From JACKHO01 sp041398745 (GTDB lineage: Bacteria > Planctomycetota > Planctomycetia > Planctomycetales > Planctomycetaceae), in contig JAWKUB010000009.1 of the NCBI GenBank assembly GCA_041398745.1, positions 62,001-126,000 of the forward strand: a stretch of DNA of 64,000 nucleotides, read 5' to 3'. The notes under the pieces were generated by a model. That model did not search any database. It was not told where the DNA came from and was given only the letters and a program-made list of their open reading frames with translations. This document shows positions 27,252 through 35,137 of this stretch, piece after piece; within the stretch, counting starts at the first letter, position 1; every line of letters starts with the position of its first letter. A program made the translations under genes and the position numbers.

Positions 27252-28307
27252 TCAGTTTGCAACTGCCTGTGCAGGTCGGCATTGGAATGTCTGCTTCTTA
27301 CCTTCCGGGCCAATTTGAACGGTGAAAGAGTCACCGTTGCGGTCGACGGAAGCTTTTATCCACTGTCCCTGGCAGCGCTCGGTCTCTTCAGTGTTAGCAA
27401 TGAACTCGGGAGGAGTTTGTTCCTCGGGACCGAGTTTGATGTTGCGGTGCAGCTGGTAGTTGCCCTTGAGTGACTCACAGGCACGCAGCGTGGCAATGGT
27501 GTCTTCGTGTCCGCCCTTGGTTGGGCCGTTGCAGGTGACGGCAACGAGGGGTTCAATAGCACGAACGAGGGCCGGGTTATTGCTGACGGGCAATCCGTGA
27601 TGCGTCACCATGAACAGTTCAATACGGCCAAGAGGATTGTTTGGCGTCATCAGCTTGCCTTCGATGTTCCAGGTCAAGTCGCCACAGCAGAGAAAACGGA
27701 ACTTGCCGAATTCCATGAGCAGGCTCACGCTGGCCGCGTTGTCCGATTTGTCCTCTTCACGTGGCTCGTGCAAATTGGCGTAAGGATTCTTCGGGCCTTC
27801 ATTCGCAATAACCTCGCGACTGGCTGTGACCACTTTCACTGTCAGCGGCGTGTTCGGGGAGTCGAGTTCAAAGAAGTCACCCGCTTTGAGGGTGTTCGAT
27901 TTGTTCTGCGTGGCGGCACGGTAGTTGGCGATGCGCTCGTCGAATCCTTTGTCTTCCTGGAGTGAATCGGGAATGCCGCGATCCCAGAATTCATTGATTT
28001 TGATTTGTGAGGCCAGTGCGGCGTGATTGCCGTAGTGGTCCAAATGCCAGTGAGAAACGACTGCATTGTCGATGTGATCCAGCCCGGCGACGTCCCGCAC
28101 CACATGCAGAATGCGGTTTGCGTCGCGACCGCCGAAGTCGGGGTAACCGGAGTCGATGAGAATCGACTCGCCAGCCGGCGTGACAATGAGCGTGGCGGCT
28201 CCACCTTCGACGTCGATGAAGTAAATGTCGAGTCGGCCGTCAGCTTCACCAGCGAAGAGGCGAGACGAGAGCAGCAGGCAAACGCAAAGGGTGTAGAGCC
28301 GGTTCAT
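27252..28307 (-). CDS. Exported MBL-fold metallo-hydrolase
   Basis: 351-residue metallo-beta-lactamase-fold protein with a signal peptide (about 1-19). The metal-binding motif is VSHWHLDHYGNH, with further ligands expected in LLCCGDLTWNIEGKL (Asp) and VTHHGLPVS (His). It resembles the ComEC-type/beta-CASP-less hydrolases with IYFIDVEGGAATLI at the start (ComEC-like 'DVGQG' position). Likely a periplasmic or surface hydrolase of phosphoester or similar bonds. Forty bases downstream in the same direction lies the end of dapB's gene neighbourhood; no functional link is evident. Confidence 0.85.
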   Translation of the reverse strand: MNRLYTLCVCLLLSSRLFAGEADGRLDIYFIDVEGGAATLIVTPAGESILIDSGYPDFGGRDANRILHVVRDVAGLDHIDNAVVSHWHLDHYGNHAALASQIKINEFWDRGIPDSLQEDKGFDERIANYRAATQNKSNTLKAGDFFELDSPNTPLTVKVVTASREVIANEGPKNPYANLHEPREEDKSDNAASVSLLMEFGKFRFLCCGDLTWNIEGKLMTPNNPLGRIELFMVTHHGLPVSNNPALVRAIEPLVAVTCNGPTKGGHEDTIATLRACESLKGNYQLHRNIKLGPEEQTPPEFIANTEETERCQGQWIKASVDRNGDSFTVQIGPEGKKQTFQCRPAQAVAN

Positions 28308-28346
28308 CGAATGGAATCCTGTGCAGGTGGATGAATGTGAGTTGTT

Positions 28347-29147
28347 TTACAGGCCGAGTACGTCGTTCATGGTATACAGGCCAGCTGGCTTGGTGACTGC
28401 GAACTTCGCAGCCGCGAGAGCACCGTAGGCGTAGCTGTCGCGGGTATGACCGCGAACGTAGACTTCCAGCGTTTCGCCGAGCATGCCGAAAATGATTTGG
28501 TGTTCGCCGACATTGTCGCCCGTGCGAACGGCGTGATAACCAATTTCGTTCGCGCCGCGTTGACCGGTGCGACCTTCGCGCCCGTGACGCTCTTCGGTCT
28601 GTCCCATTTCGTCGGTGACAATTTCACCGAACTTCAGCGCGGTGCCGCTGGGAGCGTCTTCCTTGTAGCGATGGTGCCGTTCGATAATTTCGACGTCCAC
28701 ACCATTTGGCAGATTCTTTAACGCTTTGGCCGCTTCCCGCACGAGTTTCATGGCAACGTTCACAGCCAGGCTCATACTGGGAGCAAACACGACGGATGTG
28801 TCATGTCCCGCCTCGAGGATGACCGCACGCTGTTCTTCCGTGAGTCCGGTCGTGGCTTCCACGAGTGCGATTTGACGCTTCGCACATTCTTTCGCAATGG
28901 CCACGGCACCGGCTGGCAGCGAGAAGTCGATAACCACCTCCACGTGCAGTGGAATTTCCGTACCAATGAGAACTCCTGAAGTTCCGGCACCGGCGACTTC
29001 ACCGGCGTCACGCCCCAAGGCAGGGGATTCGGAAGATTCCACGGCACCTGCGAGTTCGAGTTGCGGGTCGGCCATGGTGAGGGCTACGAGTCGCTGGCCC
29101 ATCCGTCCAGCGGCGCCGCTGATGGCAACTTTGAGTTTGTTGGACAT
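28347..29147 (-). CDS. dapB: DapB, 4-hydroxy-tetrahydrodipicolinate reductase
   Basis: 266-residue cytoplasmic enzyme of lysine/diaminopimelate synthesis, reducing 4-hydroxy-tetrahydrodipicolinate with NAD(P)H. It has the Rossmann entry ISGAAGRMGQRL, VIDFSLPAG, the family block IIERHHRYKEDAPSGTAL with catalytic His and Lys, and GEHQIIFGMLGE near the end. Full length for the family. The neighbouring pyrE gene upstream in the same direction is 177 bp away. Confidence 0.95.
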   Translation of the reverse strand: MSNKLKVAISGAAGRMGQRLVALTMADPQLELAGAVESSESPALGRDAGEVAGAGTSGVLIGTEIPLHVEVVIDFSLPAGAVAIAKECAKRQIALVEATTGLTEEQRAVILEAGHDTSVVFAPSMSLAVNVAMKLVREAAKALKNLPNGVDVEIIERHHRYKEDAPSGTALKFGEIVTDEMGQTEERHGREGRTGQRGANEIGYHAVRTGDNVGEHQIIFGMLGETLEVYVRGHTRDSYAYGALAAAKFAVTKPAGLYTMNDVLGL

Positions 29148-29324
29148 GGTTCAGTTCGATTTCTGTTTTGCCAGCAATAAGTCGGCGAAGTGTATTCTGG
29201 TACTTGATGGTCAGTGAGAGACCGTATTGTCGCGAGGGGTTGAGTTGGTTGAGTGCGGCTTTGCCACGGTTGAGATGGTTGAGATTCCATCCCAACGGCT
29301 CATCAACAACTCTCTTTAAATGAC

Positions 29325-29882
29325 TCATAATGTGGGGGGCGTAATCCCGAAGTCTTCGATGGTCATGAGTGAACTGAATTCGTAGCCGCGGGATGTGAAC
29401 GCGTCTCTTCCACCTTCCATGCGGTCAATCACCGTGGCCACATGAGTGACTTCGCAGCCGAATTCTTCAACGCGTTCAATGGCTTTGAGCGAACTCCCAC
29501 CGGTGGTGACCACATCTTCCACAATGGCGACCTTCATCCCGGGCTGAACTGGCCCCTCGACATATTTGTTGGTGCCGTGTCCTTTAGGTTCCTTCCGGAC
29601 CAGAAAACCCAGCAGCTCGACGCCGTCCAAAGCGGCTGCTGAGAGTACGCCTGCGACAATGGGGTCGGCTCCAATGGACATGCCGCCTACGGCTTGAATG
29701 CCTGTGGACTTCAGTTGTTCCCACAGCCCGGCACTGACCAGTTGCAGCCCTTTGGAATGCAGTGTGACCTGCTTGCCGTCCATGTAATAGGTGGCTTTTT
29801 TGCCACTGGCCAGCGTGAAGTCGCCAAATTTGAGTGCCCGTTCCCGAAACAGGTCGACCAGTTGTTGTTTCTCGTAACTCAT
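29325..29882 (-). CDS. pyrE: PyrE, orotate phosphoribosyltransferase
   Basis: 185-residue enzyme joining orotate and PRPP to give OMP in pyrimidine synthesis. Visible are FTLASGKKATYYMDGKQ, VGGMSIGADPIVAG, the flexible-loop lysines RKEPKGHGTNKYVEG and the PRPP-binding AIVEDVVTTGGSSLKAIE. Slightly shorter than E. coli PyrE (213) and like other planctomycete or archaeal forms. No other pyrimidine gene is adjacent. Confidence 0.95.
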   Translation of the reverse strand: MSYEKQQLVDLFRERALKFGDFTLASGKKATYYMDGKQVTLHSKGLQLVSAGLWEQLKSTGIQAVGGMSIGADPIVAGVLSAAALDGVELLGFLVRKEPKGHGTNKYVEGPVQPGMKVAIVEDVVTTGGSSLKAIERVEEFGCEVTHVATVIDRMEGGRDAFTSRGYEFSSLMTIEDFGITPPTL

Positions 29883-29986
29883 GGAGTGTGTGCTTTCCTT
29901 CAGTCAAAATTCCATTCAGCCGGGATATTCCAGTATTGGTCTCGCGACATCAACTCATCGCCGTCCAAATTTCGCTTTCGGATTGG

Positions 29987-32950
29987 CTACTCACGAATGA
30001 GTGCCATCAAATCGGCAATGTCTTGAGGGGTGAGCACCTTCTCCAGGCCGTTGGGCATCAACGAGAGGCCAGTGGACTTCATTTGCTCGATGTCACCTTT
30101 CGGGACGAACACGTCTTTCCCTTCCGGCTGGCGGAGGGTAATTCCCTGTTGGGTACTGCTGGCGATGAGCCCGGTCAGCGAGCGACCGTCAGTCGTCAGG
30201 ACCGCATGGCTGACAAAGTTCGGCTGCGCTTCCCGGTTAGGATCAAGAATGGCGATGAGTAAATCATCGGGAGACTTGTTCTTGACGGACTTAAAGTCCG
30301 GCCCCACGGCATGCCCAATCTCTCCAAGTCGATGACATTGGGCGCAGTGCTTTGCGAACAGCACCTGAGCACGTTGCACGTTACCCGCCAGTTCCGCCGC
30401 TGCTGCGAAATTCTGAATGACAAGTTTGCGGTCGTCGTTAATTTGAAACTGTGCGAGCGAGGCAAACTTCTCACGAACCTTCTGGTTTGGATGCTGCCGC
30501 AACTGGTCGCGCTGGGTTGGCTTGAAGTCGTTGCTGGAAAGTACGTTTTGCTCGACGAGGGCGAGAAGCTGTTCAGGGCCTCCGGTCATTTCTAAGACCG
30601 TGTCCAGAATTGCCGATCGCACCTCAGGTACGCTCTGTGGTGCCAGCGCGCAAAGCCAGTTGCGATTGGCTTCGACATTTTGTGATCCCGCAGTTCGGAC
30701 GACTGCAATGGCAAGTTCCGAGTCAGGACCTGCTGACATGACCGACTCGAAGATGGGAAGCGTTTTTGCCGCGTCGGCGAATCGGAGCAAGCCGAGGGCC
30801 TGTTTGCGTTCGGCCAGGGAATAGGAGTCACCTGCGACTGTATTAGCCGCCTGATCGATGGTGTCAGCCCAGCGTTGTTGGAGGGTGGGATCAGATTTGA
30901 GGAAGTCATCGAGACTTCGCTTGTTCGAACGCATCCCTTTGGCGAGTGCGAGCAGTTCCTGGGCGAGCATGTCGCTGCTACGCTGAGAAACGAGACGTTC
31001 CAGCAGCAAACGCAATTCTTCGTCGCTGGCGGTGCGTCCCATGTACTCCAGGACAGAGGCGAGGAGTGGTGAAACGGAGTCACTCGACTGATTCAACAGT
31101 CGCTCCGCCAACGCTCGCGTGGGGCGCGGGATGGCCAGCAGCAGTGCGGCATGCACATCAGCATTTTCTCCATCCCGTTCGGCGAGTTTGGCCCACAGGG
31201 CGGTCCGGTATTTTGGCGAGATTTGCGTAAGAACGAGAGCCAGCTCGAACCGAACGAGCGGATCATCATCTGCGGCACAGTGCAGTAGTCGCTTGAACAG
31301 AGTCGACTCGTCGCTGTTGAGGAATGGTCGTGACAGGCGGACGCCGTGTGCTCGCAGTTGAGCGTCTTGGTCCTCCAGGGCAGGATAAAGATCCGATTCA
31401 CGCAGCAGGGCCAGATTCTTCAATAAATACATGGCGTGCAGGCGGCCAAGTGAGGAGTCGGCGTGGGCTGCGAGGTCGCGGAGTTGGTCGGTAATGGTGC
31501 GGTCCTGTCGCTCCAGCAACAGACGAGCCGCCGTTTCACGCTGCCACGCGTTGGGATGATCGAGTAATGTCACCAACTCAGCGGAAGGTTTGTCGGCAAT
31601 GGACTCCGGTGGACGCCCCGCGCCGCCCGGCGGAACCAGTCGATAAACACGGCCCCGGTTATCGCCACTCTCCAAATCGACACGGGCTTTGATGTCGTCC
31701 GGAATCGACACAGGGTGCTCGATGGTTTCCCGGTACATATCGAGAATGTAGAGGCAACCATCTGGACCATTCACAAAGTTTGTCGGACGGAACCACGTGT
31801 CTGTCGAGGTAATGAATTCACACTCTTCATCTGCCCGAGTTGCCAGCCAGCGCGTTCCGTTCCTTTCCATTTTCTTCCGGTGAATGAGATTGCCGCCGAC
31901 ATCACCAATGAAGGCATTGCCTGCGAATTCGCCCGGATAGCGATTGCCACGGTAAATTGTGACGCCTGTAGCCGAGGTGAAGAATCCAGTGGGAACCAGC
32001 TCAGTCATAGGCAAGCGATTGCGGTAGGCAGGATCGGCTGCGCGTCGAGCCGTACGTTCCACACGCCACGGTTCAGCAGGACTGGTACGGAAGACCGGTG
32101 CCGCGGGACCTTCTTTCGCGATGCTGATGATTGGCGAAGCTTCGGTGGTGATGGCGCCCTGGTCCAGTGCCGCGGCGGGGAAGAGAACTTGCTGGATGTG
32201 GTTCGAGTTGCTGCAGACGAAGCGGTCTCCCCAGTCATCCATCGAATGTCCAAACTGTTGTCCGCCGGTCACGAACTCGACTTTTCGATTTCGTGGGTTG
32301 AGTGCAATATCTCGCCGTCGGAGCTCACCCAGAGATTCACCGTTCTGGAAAATCTCGCCGCCGTTCGTGCCTCCCGAGAGGTAGAGCCGACCGTCGAGGC
32401 CCCATTTCATGTTGTTCGCCAATCCCTGAACGTTGGCCCGACTGAATCCTTCAAGCACAACCTCACGCTCGTCTGCTTTTCCGTCACCGTCGTTGTCTCG
32501 CAGGTAGTACAATTTCGATGGGGCCAACACAAACAGGCCGTTATCCCAACAGGCCACCGAAGTCGGCCAGCTGAGGCCGGATGCGAACACGGTGCTGGAG
32601 TCGAATTTGCCGTCGCGGTCGGTGTCTTGCAACAGTCGAATGATCCCCGCGTCTTTCTTGCCGATGGGCTCCGGCTGCTGTTTGCGAACTTCCTCGGAGT
32701 ATGGATACCCATGCATTTCGGCGAGGTACAGGCGGCCGTAGGCATCGAAACAGCCATCAATGGGATCGGAGAGGAGCGGTTCGTGCGCGACCAGTTCCAG
32801 TCGGAATCCTTGCTGCACCGTGAATGTGGTCAACGCCTCGGATGGCTCCACCGCCGGGAAGCGATAACTGTCGCCAACAATTTGGGCGAACGCCGCTTCG
32901 CATACGAGTACTGAAATACACAGGGCAAGCAGGGCAGAGCGATTTGACAT
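29987..32950 (-). CDS. Secreted dehydrogenase-like protein with HEAT repeats and C-terminal CxxCH haem site
   Basis: 987 residues from ATG 32950, where a signal peptide starts (MSNRSALLALCISVLVCEAAFA); the longer upstream frame is rejected. The N-terminal 400 residues form a membrane-bound-dehydrogenase/beta-propeller-like region (LVAHEPLLSDPIDGCFDAYG, LLQDTDRDGKFD, FVNGPDGCLYILDMYRE). The centre (about 450-800) is a series of HEAT-like helical repeats. The C-terminus is a cytochrome-c-like domain with FAKHCAQCHRLGE followed by GHAVGPDFKSV and LLIAILDPNREAQPNF, the pattern of the PVC-specific haem-binding domain. Probably a periplasmic redox enzyme acting on sugars; the substrate is not known. 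Confidence 0.9.
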   Translation of the reverse strand: MSNRSALLALCISVLVCEAAFAQIVGDSYRFPAVEPSEALTTFTVQQGFRLELVAHEPLLSDPIDGCFDAYGRLYLAEMHGYPYSEEVRKQQPEPIGKKDAGIIRLLQDTDRDGKFDSSTVFASGLSWPTSVACWDNGLFVLAPSKLYYLRDNDGDGKADEREVVLEGFSRANVQGLANNMKWGLDGRLYLSGGTNGGEIFQNGESLGELRRRDIALNPRNRKVEFVTGGQQFGHSMDDWGDRFVCSNSNHIQQVLFPAAALDQGAITTEASPIISIAKEGPAAPVFRTSPAEPWRVERTARRAADPAYRNRLPMTELVPTGFFTSATGVTIYRGNRYPGEFAGNAFIGDVGGNLIHRKKMERNGTRWLATRADEECEFITSTDTWFRPTNFVNGPDGCLYILDMYRETIEHPVSIPDDIKARVDLESGDNRGRVYRLVPPGGAGRPPESIADKPSAELVTLLDHPNAWQRETAARLLLERQDRTITDQLRDLAAHADSSLGRLHAMYLLKNLALLRESDLYPALEDQDAQLRAHGVRLSRPFLNSDESTLFKRLLHCAADDDPLVRFELALVLTQISPKYRTALWAKLAERDGENADVHAALLLAIPRPTRALAERLLNQSSDSVSPLLASVLEYMGRTASDEELRLLLERLVSQRSSDMLAQELLALAKGMRSNKRSLDDFLKSDPTLQQRWADTIDQAANTVAGDSYSLAERKQALGLLRFADAAKTLPIFESVMSAGPDSELAIAVVRTAGSQNVEANRNWLCALAPQSVPEVRSAILDTVLEMTGGPEQLLALVEQNVLSSNDFKPTQRDQLRQHPNQKVREKFASLAQFQINDDRKLVIQNFAAAAELAGNVQRAQVLFAKHCAQCHRLGEIGHAVGPDFKSVKNKSPDDLLIAILDPNREAQPNFVSHAVLTTDGRSLTGLIASSTQQGITLRQPEGKDVFVPKGDIEQMKSTGLSLMPNGLEKVLTPQDIADLMALIRE

Positions 32951-33171
32951 CAGGCGGGTCTCTGACTTGGGCGGGAAGTTCGAGGTGTGACCATGTGACA
33001 CAGGGTACGTTTCCGCAGCGTGTCTCGCCAACCACCAGACTGCGGGAATTGCCACACGTGGGAGTCTTAGAAATCTTCCTTGCCTGCTGGCACAGTTTCT
33101 GCGACAAGAGAAGACTGGTATTCGTTGCGTTCCGGGTCGAGCCGCTTACGTCCCGCAAACCACAAGTTGAG

Positions 33172-34782
33172 ATGATATTGAAAAGGGAATTCGTGAAAAC
33201 GCTCAGCCTTGAGAGCCACAACATTTTCGTCAAAGACGTGCGTCGAAACCTCGCACCCTGCTCGCTCTATGAGGAAGCGATTCACTACGAGCCGGGCACC
33301 ACCATTTCCGACACCGGTGCACTGATTGCGTATTCCGGAGAAAAGACGGGACGTTCGCCGAAGGATAAGCGGGTCGTCCAGCACTCCGACTCCCAGAATG
33401 ACGTCTGGTGGGGACCGGTCAACTTTCCGCTCGATGAAACGACGTTCATGATTAATCGCGAACGTGCGATTGATTACCTGAATACGCGCGAACGGCTGTA
33501 TGTGGTCGACGCATTTGCTGGCTGGGATCCAGAACACCGCATCAAGGTTCGGGTGATTTGCTCGCGTCCGTATCATGCGCTGTTTATGTGGAACATGCTT
33601 ATTCGGCCTACTACCGAAGAGCTACGTGAGTTTGGCGAACCGGATTTGGTGATTTTTAATGCCGGGCGCTTTCCCGCCAATCGCTACACCTCAGGAATGA
33701 CGTCGACGACGAGTGTCGATCTGAGCCTGGAGCGGAAAGAGGTCATCATTCTCGGCACGGAGTACGCGGGGGAAATGAAAAAGGCCGTCTTCACGTACAT
33801 GAACTACTTCATGCCGAAGCAACGCGTCCTTTCGATGCACTGCTCGGCCACTGCAGATAAGGAAACTGGCAAGTCAGCTGTGCTGTTCGGATTGTCTGGA
33901 ACTGGAAAGACGACGCTGTCGGCAGACCCCAATCGCCATTTGATTGGTGATGATGAACATTGCTGGACCGATACCGGCGTGTTCAACATCGAAGGGGGCT
34001 GCTACGCCAAAGCGGTTTATTTGACCCGTGACGCCGAGCCGCAGATTTTCGACGCGCTCCGATTCGGCGCCGTGCTGGAAAACGTGGTCTACGACGAAGG
34101 AGACCATCATGTCGACTTCGACAACACATCCATTACAGAGAATACTCGGGGAGCCTATCCCATCGAGTACATCGAAAACGCCCGCATCCCCTGTATCGCG
34201 GGGCATCCTGAGAATGTCATTTTCCTGACGTGTGATGCCTTCGGTGTGTTGCCGCCAGTGGCTCGTCTGACGCCCGAACAGGCGGAGTACCATTTCATTA
34301 GCGGTTACACCGCGAAGGTTGCTGGAACTGAAATGGGAGTTACAGAGCCGCAGGCGACGTTTTCCCCCTGCTTTGGCGGTCCCTTCCTCGTCTGGCATCC
34401 CGGCAAGTACGCGTCGCTCCTGAGTGACAAGCTGCTGAGTCACAATGCGAAAGTCTGGTTGATTAATACCGGCTGGACCGGCGGTCCGTACGGTGTGGGA
34501 CAACGCATGAAACTCAAGTACACCCGGGCAATGGTGAATGCCATTTACAGTGGTGAATTGAGCGATGCACCGTCCGAGAAAGATCCCGTCTTCGGCTTTG
34601 ACATCATCACGAAGTGCCCCACCGTGCCCGACGAAGTCATGCTGCCGCGCAAAACGTGGGATAACCCCGCCGAATACGACAAGACGGCTCAGAAGCTGGC
34701 CACGCTGTTCGCCAATAATTTCAAGACGTACACCGATGGCGTGAGCGAAGCTGTGTGCGCCGCTGGACCGAAAGTGTCGTAG
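33172..34782 (+). CDS. pckA: Phosphoenolpyruvate carboxykinase (ATP)
   Basis: About 536 residues. The enzyme converts oxaloacetate and ATP to PEP, the first gluconeogenic step. Motifs: IAYSGEKTGRSPKDKRVV (substrate binding), AGEMKKAVFTYMNY, the P-loop GLSGTGKTTLSADP, DDEHCWTDTGVFNIEGGCYAK (metal and kinase-1a/2 region) and RGAYPIEYI. ATG 33172 is used; GTG 33193, seven codons later and preceded by AAAAGGGA, is an equally plausible start. It is divergent from the CxxCH protein with a 220-bp shared promoter region. Confidence 0.94.
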   Translation: MILKREFVKTLSLESHNIFVKDVRRNLAPCSLYEEAIHYEPGTTISDTGALIAYSGEKTGRSPKDKRVVQHSDSQNDVWWGPVNFPLDETTFMINRERAIDYLNTRERLYVVDAFAGWDPEHRIKVRVICSRPYHALFMWNMLIRPTTEELREFGEPDLVIFNAGRFPANRYTSGMTSTTSVDLSLERKEVIILGTEYAGEMKKAVFTYMNYFMPKQRVLSMHCSATADKETGKSAVLFGLSGTGKTTLSADPNRHLIGDDEHCWTDTGVFNIEGGCYAKAVYLTRDAEPQIFDALRFGAVLENVVYDEGDHHVDFDNTSITENTRGAYPIEYIENARIPCIAGHPENVIFLTCDAFGVLPPVARLTPEQAEYHFISGYTAKVAGTEMGVTEPQATFSPCFGGPFLVWHPGKYASLLSDKLLSHNAKVWLINTGWTGGPYGVGQRMKLKYTRAMVNAIYSGELSDAPSEKDPVFGFDIITKCPTVPDEVMLPRKTWDNPAEYDKTAQKLATLFANNFKTYTDGVSEAVCAAGPKVS

Positions 34783-35137
34783 AGGCCGCCTCCGAACCCG
34801 GTGGTACAGACATTCCCGTTTGTGCTTTCCCAAGTCATCCTTCGTAAACTGGAAGGTTAAGAAGCAATCTCTCGTGACTCGTCAAAATTCTGGCTGACCG
34901 GTTTCAATGGTCCGGTCAACCGGGATTTCGCCCCGAAATGCCAAATTCGCGTGTCAAAACAGGTTCAAAAACCACAAAAAACCTACATTTCATGAGGGAA
35001 TAAGCAGACAACTGTCGGACCGCGGTTTGAACCTGTGAAATGCCTGAAAAAGAGTGTTTGTTGACACTCTCTCCACTGCTGATTTCTGCTAAAATCTGCA
35101 CTCTGATTTTCCTTAGAAACTCACGGTGGAGCAACTT
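34783..35137. other. Intergenic region upstream of gyrB
   Basis: 355 bp with no gene. The first part holds a family 1 palindrome just after the pckA stop. The rest becomes A/T-richer toward gyrB; TTGACA at about 35058 and TAAAAT at about 35089 resemble promoter hexamers but are too far apart for a standard pair, so no promoter is claimed. Confidence 0.4.
34800..34827 (+). repeat. Dispersed palindrome, family 1, variant
   Basis: GGTGGTACAGACATTCCCGT then TTGTGCTTTC, 18 bp after the pckA stop. The core matches other copies with two substitutions. The position and trailing T-rich run would suit a terminator. Confidence 0.65.

Noticed and set aside
31715..32914. Plus-strand open frame of 399 codons
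   Set aside because: Antisense to the CxxCH protein, whose domains are clear throughout this stretch.
32824..33171. N-terminal extension of PEP carboxykinase
   Set aside because: It overlaps the divergent CxxCH gene and has no PEPCK similarity.
33874..34833. Minus-strand open frame of 319 codons
   Set aside because: Antisense to pckA; the family motifs all lie on the plus strand.
35058..35094. TTGACA and TAAAAT upstream of gyrB as a promoter
   Set aside because: The hexamers are about 23 bp apart, too far for a normal sigma-70 promoter.
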